Part shown: positions 1-11,256 of the stretch, in pieces
Layout of the letters: the number at the start of each line of letters is the position of its first letter
Position numbering within the stretch: the first letter of the stretch is position 1
From: Naegleria lovaniensis
Lineage: Eukaryota; Heterolobosea; Eutetramitea; Acrasida; Naegleriidae
Assembly: GCF_003324165.1 (NCBI RefSeq)
Contig: NW_025407823.1
Span: 744,001-808,000, forward strand
DNA: 64,000 nt
Reading direction: 5' to 3'
Program-made: the position numbers and the translations under genes
Notes under the pieces: model-generated
Databases searched by the model: none
What the model was told of the DNA's origin: nothing
What the model saw: only the letters and a program-made list of their open reading frames with translations

Positions 1-3000
1 GGAAAGTTTACATCAAATATCCAATTTAACAGCCCATCAACAGCTCAGCTTTCCACCACGCTTCAAAGCGAGGCCTATTTATTGAGAGTCACTGCCAATG
101 GAACTGTGAATTGGACGTACCAAATACCCTCAACAGTGATTAACTCACAAATCATACCGAATCTTCAATCGACAGAGGTTGTTTCAATTCGATCATTGCA
201 AGACACTGGCTCTCAATATGTGGCTGTAGGTGTGATTAATAACAATGAAGGATTGTTCATTGTAAAGTTTTCGAGCAATGCAGGTTCTTCCGTAGTTGTC
301 GATTGGACAAAAGTGATTAGAGGGGACTACCTCAATGTTCAAGACGTTACTTTTTCATCAAGCAACATTGTAGTCGTTGGATCTTTTAAAGGAGTAGTTA
401 CTGTTTCGGATTCTCTAAAATTGGGTGGTTCTGCAAACGGCAATGGTACGAACACTCCTCCAATTACATCACTACCCGAAAATTTGTATGTTCTTACCTT
501 TGATCCTTCGAGTGGAAATCCTCAGAATGCAATGACAAACGTCATTGATAACACCAATGATGCAAATGTGAAAATCATCCCAAAGAGTGTTTATTTCGAT
601 TCTTTTGCGAATGAATGCTATGTGATTGGAACCTTTGTTGCTGCAGTTAATTATAGGATTACATTCAACCGGTCACCAACTGGTGGTAATGATACGAATA
701 CTGTTACTATTCAATCTACGGGCTCAGGAAATGACATGTTCGCTTTCAAGTATTCCTTCACCAGTAATGGCGTTTCATGGATTACAACTGTTGGTGGTAT
801 TGATGGCAATGAAGATGGAATATCAGTTTACCTTAATAACAACCAATTATTGGTACTTGGAAAAAGTACATCGAAACAAGCCATCACTTTTGACACTCAA
901 AACCGATTCACAAATACAGTTTCGAGTAGTGAGTGGTCATACTTGATTCTCTATACATCGAGCACGGGTGGTGTTTCACAAGTAATCCCAATAGGAAGAG
1001 ATGACTCTAATGCAGTACTGAGAGCAAATGATTTGATCGTTAAAAATAATGTACTAACGATTGGTGCTTCTTTTAAAGGAAGCGTTACTTTACCTGGAGG
1101 TAGTACCATATCTGCCACTTCCATGAATTTGGTCTTTTTACAATTTCCAGCCACATCACTGAATTCTGTTTCTCAATATGTGACGTATGCTTCAAGTCAA
1201 GATTCCACCATGAATGGATTTTCTGTTGTGAGAAATCAAGAGATAGATGTCTTCTATGCAGGAGGTTCATTGAACGGAGGAGAAAGTTTTATGACGTACT
1301 TGATACCAGTTTATAATTTTACTTTTGAGGTGGATTCCCCAAAGAGTTTACTTGCGTTGGATGCATCTAGTGGTGACATCACAACCACAATCAACTTAAA
1401 GCTATTGAACAAGCCTGCCACAATTAACAGTGATCCCAACATGGTTTTTATTTATCCTGGCCGAACTCAATATCCTCTCACAACATCTGACACTCTCTAT
1501 TCAGTGGCCAACGTAAAAATTACCAAAGACATGGCAAGCGCAGGGAAAGTTGGCGTGGAGGTTTGGAATTTTGCAAATCAATATTTGGCAATTTTTGCAA
1601 CGTATACCAATTTATCCATTCCTTTTATTTCCAAACAAAGCTTTGACTTGGTAGATCACGCGTCTGTTGTGAATCAACAGAACCTCATTTTAACACAAGT
1701 TGTGCTTAATAACCCAAATTTAGATATTCAGAACGTGTACATCAACATTAGCAATGTCATGTCACCTTTACAAAAAGATGCCTCTGGTAAAGTGTTTGCT
1801 CCGTTAAGTACGAGTTCCACGACACCAAAAGGCATTCAAAGCGTGAATATGGCCTTACAACAAGGCCCGAATTCATACGTGAACATGTCCCTCAATGCCA
1901 TCAATGTCTACTTTTTTGATCCAACCAATAGTCCTCTCATTCTTTCTCCCATACAAACCACAACAGTCTTGGTCTATAACAATAGTGAAAATAACGTTGG
2001 AAAATTTTGGAATTTCACACTTGATTTTGGAAACGAATTGAATAATCCTGTGATTTTGCAAAGCTATGTGAGCCCTAACAAGCTGTGCTGTCGTTACAAT
2101 GGAGCAGTGTATCCGGTTTCAATTACCAAACCTACCTCTATTTTTACATGCTCTGTTCCAATAAGTAATGCTGAGGTTGCCAATTTGAGGTTGAATTTAT
2201 GTTATCAGTTCAATGCAACCTATGCATTTGATATCTCTACTCAAGTGCAAAGTAATATTATAACATTCGAGAAGAAACAGCTGGTATTTGCCAATTCAGT
2301 ACCTTCTAGCTTGAATTTGGACGTAATTGATAAGCAATACTCGTCACAACCCACCTTCCCATTCACGAACTTGTTCCTTGACGAATGGAGCAGAATTAAT
2401 CGTAATAACCTTCCTTTTGTTCAGTTAGATTTAAAAATTCAACAACAATATCCACAAACTAACTTGGTTTACAACCCAATTTCGAGTATTGCCACAGGAA
2501 CCTTTCAACTGTCATCGGTGAATATGCCTAACATTCCTACTAACAATGTAGTTGCGCCATTTACAAATGTGACTCTCTCGTTGACTTTCAATAAGACTAC
2601 TGAGCTCACAAATAACATTACCATCTATTACTTGAGATATAATGAATTTGCGGGATTTCAAAACTTTTTAGCTGCCAACGGAAGTATCTCTGTGGTCATG
2701 AACATGAAATATGAAATTCCAACCTCATTCCTACCTTTTATTTTCTGTATTTTTAACAATAGAAACTTAGATTTGGTTCCCGTCACCAAGATCAACAACA
2801 ATAATTTGACAGAATTCACATGTCACTACAACAATCCTGAGCCCTTACAAAACTCAACCATTCAACTGGTATTGAGCTACAACAAAATGCCAACAGGCGG
2901 CAAAGCGCTCACAGACAATGTATCCCTTCGTGGTAGTGTTGGTGGGCTACCTCGTGTTCAATTTCTCATTGACCAAACCGTCAGTGTGGCTGGAATTAAT

Positions 3001-6000
3001 CAAGTGATCATGGCACGAATTACAACACCAAGTCCTCAATTAATTACCCTACTTACGAACAATATTTGGGTTGATTTGAATGGTGTGAAATACTTTGCAA
3101 GGCCTGACCAATTGACAGATGGTTTGTTTTACATTCCATTAATTTCCAATAGCGTTGGATGGAAGGATCTTACGATCTACACCAATGTCAACAGTGGAAA
3201 ATTTGAATTATTGGGAACACAACCCCTCAAAATATTTTTCTTCGATCCACTAGCTCAAATTCAAGCAAGTTATAGTAATGGTTCTACCGTAGTTTATTCA
3301 CCACAGCAGCCTACACTGCCAAGTTTCGATGTTACTATTCAAGGTTTTGAAATTCCCTATTCACAGATATTTCCACGGACTGTTTATTGTAATGTATTCG
3401 GAGCGAATTATCCAGCAGTATTTTCGAGCAATACCTCACTCAAATGTACTGGAATTTCACTATTGAAAGAAGGAGATGTGGATATTTACTTGACATATGG
3501 AGTGAACACCACATTCTCTGTAAACATTTCCAAGAGAACATCTTTATCAATAATTTCTAAAAAGAGTATTACTTTTGGAGGTAACGAATTTGAGTATTCT
3601 GCCCTAAAAGTGAACAATCAGTCAGATACTAACTCAGTGATTGTGCAATCTATTCCGTGGAATATTTCTGTTTACAACTTTGCTGTTGCTATGGAAGAAT
3701 CCTTATTCAAGACCTTCCCAACGCTTGAGTCTGCAGATAATTTTAACATCAAGATCAGAGATGGTGACACTGCACTGCAATATTTCAACTCACCCTTAAT
3801 CATCAAAACAACAAAACTTTCTCGCCCTCTTATATATGGTCAGGTGAATTTACCCCTCAACAGAAATTTATTGAGGCTGAACGTGTCATTGGTATTGAAG
3901 AATGCTCCTTATGATGATTTGAGTGTAGCTCCTCTTTCCATTGTTCTCTTCAGACAATCCTTTTTGAGTTGCCAATCACAGAGAGTGATATCAAGCGGTG
4001 CCTTACTGGTGAATACTCAAAAACCATTCTCTCAACCAAGTGGAATTGTTTCATCAACAGAACAATTGTTATTGGACAGATTGTATTGTCAATTCTATGA
4101 TGAAGGAAATTTGAATCTGCTATTGGTTAGAGCAACAAGCATGAATGGCGCTACCAGTGCACTCACTTGCTCAGCACCATCCATTGACTGGAATTCTACA
4201 TTAAGAAAGTTTGCTCGAATCGTTTTGAACGCCAGTCCTGATACTGTGACCTCGGTCGTTGCAAGCACACTGGTCATTAATAACTCAACTACAGATGCAC
4301 AGGTATATCCAATGTATTGTAATACGATTCCACATTATACTACATCCACTGTGTGTTCAGGAAGAGGTGTTTGCATTCAAACAAATACCTGTAGTTGCCA
4401 AAAGAATTATTTGGGAGATAATTGTGAGAAAACTACCTGTTTTGGAGTGCTCTCCACAGATCCATTGAGCTGTAGTGGCCAGGGACAATGTACACTCTTT
4501 AATACCTGTGTGTGTAGAGATGGCAGTTATGGAACCATGTGTGAAAATCAAATATTATTTGCCTCCAAAGATAAGACTATCTTGACCAGCAATAGGAATT
4601 TGGCCAATACTCTTTCCCATGCTCAATTTTATTCCTATGTTGTCAATTCAGGTTCAGAGGTGACCAAGTTGCCATGCAACGATATCTTCCCCACAACTTC
4701 ATTGCCTCTGATCGGTGAATCCAGTTGTTTCATAAACCAACAAAAAGACTTCATACTCTACACACCTAACACTTGGATCAAGAATGATACCGTAATTCCA
4801 GCATTTAACAATGTGAGATACTATGTGTTGGATCCAGATGGTGTGCCCAAACTCGATTCTGAAACCAATATTGTAACCTCTACTGCTGTTCTCACCCCCA
4901 CAAGCGCTTCATTCCCTGTAGTGTTGCAAGCTACCTCAAAGAATTTATCTCCACTCTCTACTTTGGAATATAGATGGTCTGCTGATCAAAATACTGAGCT
5001 CTCTAATTTCCTTTCTGCGTACACAAACCAAATGATTGTGAAGATTCCAGTAACCAAATTGAACAGAAGATTGAGAAGTTTAAGACAACAACTTTCAGCA
5101 ATTCCATTCACATTGAATGTGATAGACCTCACATTTAACACTTCAACAACAGTGAAAATGCCTTATCAACCACAATTAAGCACTTCCTCAAGCCCTACTT
5201 CTGTCTTGGTATATGGAAAGAATCAAATTACTTGCTCTCTGATGGACACATGTTTTGTTGAATTGAACGAGGCACCCCTAAAAAGTTCAATTATTGACTA
5301 CTCTGTTGAAGGAGCTAACAACAATTTGAAGTTCAACACTTCTTTTCAACACTCGTTCAAAGCATCTAGAATATTTAGTAGATCTCGAAATGATATTCAA
5401 AATAATGATGCTCACTGTATCATCGCCTCCTCTCAACGAAGTTCAAGCAACACCAAGACTGCCATTTGTGTTCGATTCTTCTCACCACGACCAACAGAGT
5501 ACTATGTGGAATCCAAACGAGATGGACTTTCCAACAAGTACGCTTTAAGATTGGTAAGATTTAATCCTATCACACAAACAGTGGAATATCCAACTTTGGA
5601 TTCTACAAGTAGTATATTATGGAAATGTTTCTACAGTACAGATAATGTGAATCGTCAAAGTTGTGACTCTCTCTTGCAGAGAAATACTGTCGACAATGTT
5701 GTGTATGGGTTGTCAGGATCCTCAGAGCTCACCAATGCTGTAATTCAGTTGAGTGCCTCAATCAATGGAACGAATGCAAATGGTGTAAAATTCTCGAACA
5801 CTAATTCGATACATGTTGAATTATTGAGTGTTGTTCCTCATATTGTAGGATTTGGATACGGCAAAGGTTTGCCATTAACTGCTGCAGTGACAAGTTTCAA
5901 ACCCATTTCAAGTATTAGTTTTAGCATTTGGAAAAATGGCACGTCTAAAGTTGTGAACAACAAGCTTTTTACAACTAACTACCAATCACCAGACATGAAG

Positions 6001-8733
6001 TTTATTTCATCTGTGCTTGACATTTCACAACTCAACACTGGAGCGAGATATACCATTAGATTTGAAGCCAAGACTTCTGACCAGCAAGTTGCGTTTGTTG
6101 AAAGACAATTTTCAATGCAATTGGAGCCTCCAACTCCACGATGTGGCATTTCTCCAAAAGAAGGTATTGCATTTGAAACTGAGTTCACAATTTCTTGCTT
6201 CTCTGACTCTTCCTATGAAGATGGTAACATAGCTCAATATGGATTTTACCTTTCCAATGATACCTCTGAGATTGCACTCTCCGTCTCAACCAAGAAATCG
6301 TTTTTCACAAGACTTCCTTACATGGAAAATCCAAAGTTGAAAATTGTCATTCGGGATGTATGGAATGGTTTTACAACAATGACGCTGCCTGTCAAATTAA
6401 CAAATCCACTCGAAAAGAGTACACCTGATGCGTTGATCAGCAGCCTTCTCAATGAAGACGCCTCGCAACAATCCATTGGTTTGGATATTGAAAACTCATA
6501 TTATGCTGCGGCAAGCTCACTTCCAGACATCTCTAAATATTCTCAGGTATTCCTTCCAAAATTGAGCGCCTTTGTACAACATGCAAAAGAAAGTGAAATT
6601 TATTCTATGGACAAAGTGTTAAAGATGGTTGACTCAATAATTTCATCTTCTAAGAATGTTCTATCAGATTCCAGCAATGTTGATTACTTGTTGAACATTT
6701 TAGATAATGCTCTGAGCGTACGTGTGCTTCGAAATTCACACAGTACAAGTTCCGACTATGTTAAGGATTCTGAAATTTCCACTATTTCAAAACTACTGGA
6801 TTTACTGTTGCCTTTAGTAAGCCCAAAAATTCAATACCAATTCCTGATCAAGTATAAACAAGGCCTATTTAAGGAAAGCCTGAGTGATGAACTTTGGAGA
6901 AATCCATTGTTAGTTTCCACTCGTACTTTATTGCCCTCAATGACAAGTACCACCTCTCGCTTTAACAATTACTTGGTATTGAAGAATAACTTGTATGGAG
7001 ACGAAGCCTTCAAGAATTCTAGCTATTTATCAATTCCATCCGAAGGTATTAATATTAACTTGGCTTCTCTTTTTGACACCAACACAAATACCTCGTCATT
7101 CAGTTTATATGAAGTTGAATTGATATTACAAAAACAAACGACCAAGACTAGATCATTACTGTTGGCTTCTCTAACCACTGCTCAAATTCTTCACTTCAAT
7201 GTTAGAAAGAATGGTCAGGGACCTGTTTCGATACTGAATAGCAATGCACCATTAGTGAATATCACGTTTGACATTGCACTTTCTACCTTGCCAACCAATT
7301 ATAGACCTCAATGCAAATTATTTTCGTCCTACGATCAAGTACAATCCAACCAAGATCAAAATTTAACAACTTTACATGTAGCTGGCACTAATCAAGTGAC
7401 ATGCTCCATTAAGATATCCGATTTAGGCTCAGGAAGTATCTATGTCACCAGTATTCCGCTAAATATTCCACAACCACCTCCACCCAGTTTGAGCGGTGAC
7501 AACACCTTATTGATCGTTATTTTGTGTACCGTATTGGCAGGCTCTTGTGTGATTGGAGTCTGTATGCTGATCATGTGCATATTTGGTGTGAGAATTGTCT
7601 TGAAACGAAGAAGAGAAAATGCCACTGGCAGAGGAGCAAGTGCTGTTTCATCACCCACTGGATATGCGTACAAACCAGCAATGCAAACCTCCCCAACCAC
7701 AGTCTCAGATCAAACCACTACTTCCTCTTCAGATGATAAGATTGAGGTTGATACTAGCTCAACAGAGAATCACAACGATCGAACTGTGGTTCATTATGGA
7801 ACCTCTGCTCAAGAAAAACCACACCATTTACACTCCCTCCTTAATGGACAGTATCAATTATTGGAATACATCTCAGGAGACGAGTTTGAAAATATATACA
7901 AGGCAAACGATTTGGTGAATAATCAAATTGTTGCTATTAAGAGAGTGAACTTTATTACATTCGATGAATCAAATTCCGCAAGAGAATATTCCAACTTATC
8001 AAAAGTGAATCACCCTCATGTGACGCGTTTGTATGAAACATTTATTGATACGGATGACAAGGCAATTTGTATGGTATTAGATTATTGTCCTTTTGGAGAT
8101 TTAAAACGATTATTGGAATCTAGAAGAGAAAATGGATCTCGTTTCGAACAATGGGAAGTTGTGGAAATTCTAAAACAAATTTCACAAGCGCTGGCTTGCA
8201 TTCATGATCAACATAATTTATGCCACACAGCTGTCAAGTTATCAAATATTTTTATTAAGGAAATTTCACATGAGAAAATGATTGTATGTTTAGGAGAATT
8301 TGGAAATTCAAGATCGCGTCACTCTTTGAACCTTACTCTTGCCAAATCTCCAGAGGACCCAGAAAGCTTCAAACCTTCATCTTCCTTAAATGACCGATTT
8401 GGAAATTTCGCAACAGCATTCAGACAATCTACAAGTTCCTACTCGGATACATTCACATCAACTGACATTTTCGATTTTGGTGTTTGCCTTTATCAATTAC
8501 TCACGATGGACACTTCCTTGAATATTGTAAAACTACATGAGGAAGCAGAATATGAAAGCGAATTCTTCAAAACATTGAAATCGATCATTGAAAAGCAAGG
8601 CTTTGAATATGATCATGAATTGATTGCGATTGTACTCTCCATGTTGGCGTTGGATGTTAAAAAGAGACCAACAGCATCAAAAGTCATTCAAATGGTTGAC
8701 AATGCTCAAATCGGCAAGAGTATGACTTTGTAG
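1..8733 (+). CDS. Giant single-pass receptor with EGF-like modules and a cytosolic pseudokinase (5' partial)
   Basis: The frame is open from base 1 with no ATG near the edge, so the gene starts outside the window; about 2910 codons are visible and no intron is needed. The first ~450 residues carry repeated Gly/aromatic motifs resembling SBBP-type beta-propeller repeats (inference). A long Asn/Ser/Thr-rich ectodomain with many N-glycosylation sites follows. Two EGF-like modules lie at about 4354-4427 and 4471-4544, then a region resembling the REJ/PKD ectodomain (weak). One hydrophobic membrane segment sits at about 7500-7600, followed by basic residues. The cytosolic part (about 7841-8690) is a protein-kinase fold: VAIK is present at 7930-7941, but the catalytic HRD is HTA (8224-8232), DFG is EFG (8296-8304), and the glycine loop is degenerate. 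It is probably a catalytically dead receptor-like kinase at the plasma membrane. Ligand unknown. It converges on the next gene with 95 bases between stops. Confidence 0.8.
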   Translation, partial: GKFTSNIQFNSPSTAQLSTTLQSEAYLLRVTANGTVNWTYQIPSTVINSQIIPNLQSTEVVSIRSLQDTGSQYVAVGVINNNEGLFIVKFSSNAGSSVVVDWTKVIRGDYLNVQDVTFSSSNIVVVGSFKGVVTVSDSLKLGGSANGNGTNTPPITSLPENLYVLTFDPSSGNPQNAMTNVIDNTNDANVKIIPKSVYFDSFANECYVIGTFVAAVNYRITFNRSPTGGNDTNTVTIQSTGSGNDMFAFKYSFTSNGVSWITTVGGIDGNEDGISVYLNNNQLLVLGKSTSKQAITFDTQNRFTNTVSSSEWSYLILYTSSTGGVSQVIPIGRDDSNAVLRANDLIVKNNVLTIGASFKGSVTLPGGSTISATSMNLVFLQFPATSLNSVSQYVTYASSQDSTMNGFSVVRNQEIDVFYAGGSLNGGESFMTYLIPVYNFTFEVDSPKSLLALDASSGDITTTINLKLLNKPATINSDPNMVFIYPGRTQYPLTTSDTLYSVANVKITKDMASAGKVGVEVWNFANQYLAIFATYTNLSIPFISKQSFDLVDHASVVNQQNLILTQVVLNNPNLDIQNVYINISNVMSPLQKDASGKVFAPLSTSSTTPKGIQSVNMALQQGPNSYVNMSLNAINVYFFDPTNSPLILSPIQTTTVLVYNNSENNVGKFWNFTLDFGNELNNPVILQSYVSPNKLCCRYNGAVYPVSITKPTSIFTCSVPISNAEVANLRLNLCYQFNATYAFDISTQVQSNIITFEKKQLVFANSVPSSLNLDVIDKQYSSQPTFPFTNLFLDEWSRINRNNLPFVQLDLKIQQQYPQTNLVYNPISSIATGTFQLSSVNMPNIPTNNVVAPFTNVTLSLTFNKTTELTNNITIYYLRYNEFAGFQNFLAANGSISVVMNMKYEIPTSFLPFIFCIFNNRNLDLVPVTKINNNNLTEFTCHYNNPEPLQNSTIQLVLSYNKMPTGGKALTDNVSLRGSVGGLPRVQFLIDQTVSVAGINQVIMARITTPSPQLITLLTNNIWVDLNGVKYFARPDQLTDGLFYIPLISNSVGWKDLTIYTNVNSGKFELLGTQPLKIFFFDPLAQIQASYSNGSTVVYSPQQPTLPSFDVTIQGFEIPYSQIFPRTVYCNVFGANYPAVFSSNTSLKCTGISLLKEGDVDIYLTYGVNTTFSVNISKRTSLSIISKKSITFGGNEFEYSALKVNNQSDTNSVIVQSIPWNISVYNFAVAMEESLFKTFPTLESADNFNIKIRDGDTALQYFNSPLIIKTTKLSRPLIYGQVNLPLNRNLLRLNVSLVLKNAPYDDLSVAPLSIVLFRQSFLSCQSQRVISSGALLVNTQKPFSQPSGIVSSTEQLLLDRLYCQFYDEGNLNLLLVRATSMNGATSALTCSAPSIDWNSTLRKFARIVLNASPDTVTSVVASTLVINNSTTDAQVYPMYCNTIPHYTTSTVCSGRGVCIQTNTCSCQKNYLGDNCEKTTCFGVLSTDPLSCSGQGQCTLFNTCVCRDGSYGTMCENQILFASKDKTILTSNRNLANTLSHAQFYSYVVNSGSEVTKLPCNDIFPTTSLPLIGESSCFINQQKDFILYTPNTWIKNDTVIPAFNNVRYYVLDPDGVPKLDSETNIVTSTAVLTPTSASFPVVLQATSKNLSPLSTLEYRWSADQNTELSNFLSAYTNQMIVKIPVTKLNRRLRSLRQQLSAIPFTLNVIDLTFNTSTTVKMPYQPQLSTSSSPTSVLVYGKNQITCSLMDTCFVELNEAPLKSSIIDYSVEGANNNLKFNTSFQHSFKASRIFSRSRNDIQNNDAHCIIASSQRSSSNTKTAICVRFFSPRPTEYYVESKRDGLSNKYALRLVRFNPITQTVEYPTLDSTSSILWKCFYSTDNVNRQSCDSLLQRNTVDNVVYGLSGSSELTNAVIQLSASINGTNANGVKFSNTNSIHVELLSVVPHIVGFGYGKGLPLTAAVTSFKPISSISFSIWKNGTSKVVNNKLFTTNYQSPDMKFISSVLDISQLNTGARYTIRFEAKTSDQQVAFVERQFSMQLEPPTPRCGISPKEGIAFETEFTISCFSDSSYEDGNIAQYGFYLSNDTSEIALSVSTKKSFFTRLPYMENPKLKIVIRDVWNGFTTMTLPVKLTNPLEKSTPDALISSLLNEDASQQSIGLDIENSYYAAASSLPDISKYSQVFLPKLSAFVQHAKESEIYSMDKVLKMVDSIISSSKNVLSDSSNVDYLLNILDNALSVRVLRNSHSTSSDYVKDSEISTISKLLDLLLPLVSPKIQYQFLIKYKQGLFKESLSDELWRNPLLVSTRTLLPSMTSTTSRFNNYLVLKNNLYGDEAFKNSSYLSIPSEGININLASLFDTNTNTSSFSLYEVELILQKQTTKTRSLLLASLTTAQILHFNVRKNGQGPVSILNSNAPLVNITFDIALSTLPTNYRPQCKLFSSYDQVQSNQDQNLTTLHVAGTNQVTCSIKISDLGSGSIYVTSIPLNIPQPPPPSLSGDNTLLIVILCTVLAGSCVIGVCMLIMCIFGVRIVLKRRRENATGRGASAVSSPTGYAYKPAMQTSPTTVSDQTTTSSSDDKIEVDTSSTENHNDRTVVHYGTSAQEKPHHLHSLLNGQYQLLEYISGDEFENIYKANDLVNNQIVAIKRVNFITFDESNSAREYSNLSKVNHPHVTRLYETFIDTDDKAICMVLDYCPFGDLKRLLESRRENGSRFEQWEVVEILKQISQALACIHDQHNLCHTAVKLSNIFIKEISHEKMIVCLGEFGNSRSRHSLNLTLAKSPEDPESFKPSSSLNDRFGNFATAFRQSTSSYSDTFTSTDIFDFGVCLYQLLTMDTSLNIVKLHEEAEYESEFFKTLKSIIEKQGFEYDHELIAIVLSMLALDVKKRPTASKVIQMVDNAQIGKSMTL

Positions 8734-8828
8734 TTCAAATCAGATTAATAAACATAAGTGATAGATTTTCAAGAATGTTGGTACATGAGTTGAATATAGT
8801 GACAGTAGGTGTAACTTTACAAGTAAAT

Positions 8829-11015
8829 TTACTTCGCAATGGTCTTGACAAAGAGCTGTTTTTTGACAGGGCGTTGCAATTTCTTTTTTGCTGTTCGTTT
8901 TGCTTTCTGTTCTTCTGCAACAGCGTTGGAACTCATGTCTATCGGTGTTGGAAAATATTCAGGAGTTTGGGTTGAATCAATGGTGCTATTCCCTTGATTT
9001 AAGGTTGATTCGGCCTGCTGATTTGGTATTTGTGATGTCGAGACACTTGAATGCTTCGTCTTCTTCTTTTTGGATTTCTTTAATCGTTCCTTGCTTTTTT
9101 CCTGGCTACTACTCTTACTGAATGTTACTTCAGATGTAGTCTCATTCAAATTTTGGTTTGTTACCTCCTTGATCTGAATTGGAGTTGTCTCCTCACTGAC
9201 CTCAATTCCTGTACTACTTTCAATTGGCGTTACTACTTCTACGTCACCCGACGACCCATGTTGTTCCTGTTTACAACGAGAATGCAGCTGCCTAAGGTCA
9301 TGGTAATCTTGTTCTACCTTACCAAACAGGTCATAAACTCTCTCAAGTTCACATTCTTTTTTTTCAAGTTCTTTTTCAAGTGTTACTATTTGATCATTCC
9401 GTTCCTGAATGTCTTTTTGAGAACTTTCTAACCCTTGTTGCAACTCGGAAATCTCACTACTTTGTTGTTTACATGTTTCTTTTAACTTATTTAAATTTGT
9501 TGTGCAAGATTTCAATTCTTCTTTGATGAAATTGAGCTCTTTCGTTTGATGCTCATAGGTGTTTTTGTTGTCCTCCAACTCCACAGTTAGTGTTGTGATC
9601 TTTTGAGCTTGTATCTCATTGGTTTTAATAGAATCCTCACATTCCTTTGTTTTGAGAGCTAACAATTTGTGCCCTTCCTTAATTTTCTCTGTCAGTTCTT
9701 TCTTTTCTTGTTCTAATTTTTCTTTGATTCTGGATAACTCTTTCAATTGAGAGGTAGTAAAATCTCGGTCTTTCTCTATCTGCTTGAGTTGAGCTCGCGC
9801 CTTTTCACACTCTTCTTGGTATTGTTTCACCTTGTTTTTTTCCAAGGTCAAGCTACCATCTAACTTTTTTATCATTTCATTCTTCTCTTCCAGTTGAATC
9901 TTATTGGTTTTCTTCAGCTTCTCAAGAGCCTCGTGTAGCTGTGTAGCATGCTCTTTCATAATAAGTTGTTCTCTATTGATGAGAATATTATTGTTGTCAA
10001 GTTGTTCGCTTAACTGATATTTACATGTTGACAACTTGCTTTCAAGAGTGGCCTTTTCATTTTCAAGTTGGACTTTTTCTGTAGTTAATTGTTGAATTTG
10101 GACTGCTTGCTCAATTTGTTTAGTGGTCAGGTCGCACACTTTAGAGTTCGAGAGGCTTAGCTCTGCTTCCAAATTTGTGTAGCGTTCCTCTTGGTTTTTC
10201 TTGTCTTCGATGGTCCTTTTGTAGATCCATTCAAAAGTTAAAAAGAATAAAAGAGCAACGACCGCTAATTTCCAAATTTCAGCAAGAGGGTCAACGTTGT
10301 TTTCAACCTTAACATGAATCTCCATTGATTTTGGATTGAATTCAATTTTAAGGGAATGAATCAAGGCAAGTGCTTCCTCTTGATGATCTAGACCTAGTTT
10401 CCTCACAAGCGAGTACCAAATAAATTTTTCTATCATCTTGGAAGGAATCGATTTTGCAAAAGACAAGACTTTTCTCTGAATGCTCAATTCCAAAATATGG
10501 AATTTGCACAATTTGGTGTTGTTTTGATGAAAATTGGAGCAAAATTCGTGAACTTGTTCTTCTCCATTAATAAAAAGCTGCTTGGATTCGTTTTTGGAAA
10601 TGAAAACGGATATCGAGGCTGGATCCAGTAACAAATTCTTGCAATGATTTTCCAAACTTTTCTTGATCTGATGATTAAGGAGTGTATCTAGCTTGGTAAT
10701 TGCTTCTTCATACGAAAAGGATGCATCAACCTCATCATCATCGCTCGTCGTACACTTCCTCTCCCTCAAACACTTCACCTTAAACTCATTCATGGTACGT
10801 TCAAAATAATAATTCTTAACCAACTGATGATAACATTCGGTATCAAGCCTTTCAAAATCTATCACGTTCCGAAGCCATTTCTCTCGTGTGTTATTCTCTT
10901 TATGATGCTCCGAGCACCATCCATGCATCACACATAAACCTACACATAAACTCAATACCCATAACCTCATCCATGTGATGCATTTTTTAAAAGGTTTCAT
11001 GAAAATAATTCTCAT
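8829..11015 (-). CDS. Single-pass membrane protein with long cytosolic coiled coil
   Basis: 728 residues from an ATG at 11015. The N-terminus has a hydrophobic stretch (about residues 12-33) that looks like a signal peptide. A Cys-containing, probably luminal domain follows, with charged helices. A membrane segment lies at about residues 243-262 (FFLTFEWIYK at its end). Next comes about 320 residues of uninterrupted Glu/Lys/Gln/Leu heptad-like sequence (about 265-590), clearly a coiled coil. The C-terminus is Ser/Thr-rich and then strongly basic, with a KKSKKKK cluster and a Lys-rich end. The family is not recognised; coiled-coil similarity to other proteins would not be informative. The topology (luminal head, one membrane span, long cytosolic rod) suggests a tether or scaffold on an endomembrane, but that is inference only. 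Confidence 0.7.
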   Translation of the reverse strand: MRIIFMKPFKKCITWMRLWVLSLCVGLCVMHGWCSEHHKENNTREKWLRNVIDFERLDTECYHQLVKNYYFERTMNEFKVKCLRERKCTTSDDDEVDASFSYEEAITKLDTLLNHQIKKSLENHCKNLLLDPASISVFISKNESKQLFINGEEQVHEFCSNFHQNNTKLCKFHILELSIQRKVLSFAKSIPSKMIEKFIWYSLVRKLGLDHQEEALALIHSLKIEFNPKSMEIHVKVENNVDPLAEIWKLAVVALLFFLTFEWIYKRTIEDKKNQEERYTNLEAELSLSNSKVCDLTTKQIEQAVQIQQLTTEKVQLENEKATLESKLSTCKYQLSEQLDNNNILINREQLIMKEHATQLHEALEKLKKTNKIQLEEKNEMIKKLDGSLTLEKNKVKQYQEECEKARAQLKQIEKDRDFTTSQLKELSRIKEKLEQEKKELTEKIKEGHKLLALKTKECEDSIKTNEIQAQKITTLTVELEDNKNTYEHQTKELNFIKEELKSCTTNLNKLKETCKQQSSEISELQQGLESSQKDIQERNDQIVTLEKELEKKECELERVYDLFGKVEQDYHDLRQLHSRCKQEQHGSSGDVEVVTPIESSTGIEVSEETTPIQIKEVTNQNLNETTSEVTFSKSSSQEKSKERLKKSKKKKTKHSSVSTSQIPNQQAESTLNQGNSTIDSTQTPEYFPTPIDMSSNAVAEEQKAKRTAKKKLQRPVKKQLFVKTIAK

Positions 11016-11256
11016 GAAGGTTTTTTGTCTATTAAGGTTTTTTTAACATTGAGATTGCGTTGTTGTCTCACGAATCATACAGAGCATTCCTTTTATGTCG
11101 TCCAATATATCTATAAATATTTTAGAAATCATTATCTAAATCATTATCGGATATGTCTTTGAGTATATTCTCGTACAGAAAGTTTAACTCGGTGTTTTCA
11201 AGATGTTGTGGTCGATTAATACATCATTGAAGACACTTAAAACTACTCTACTCCTA

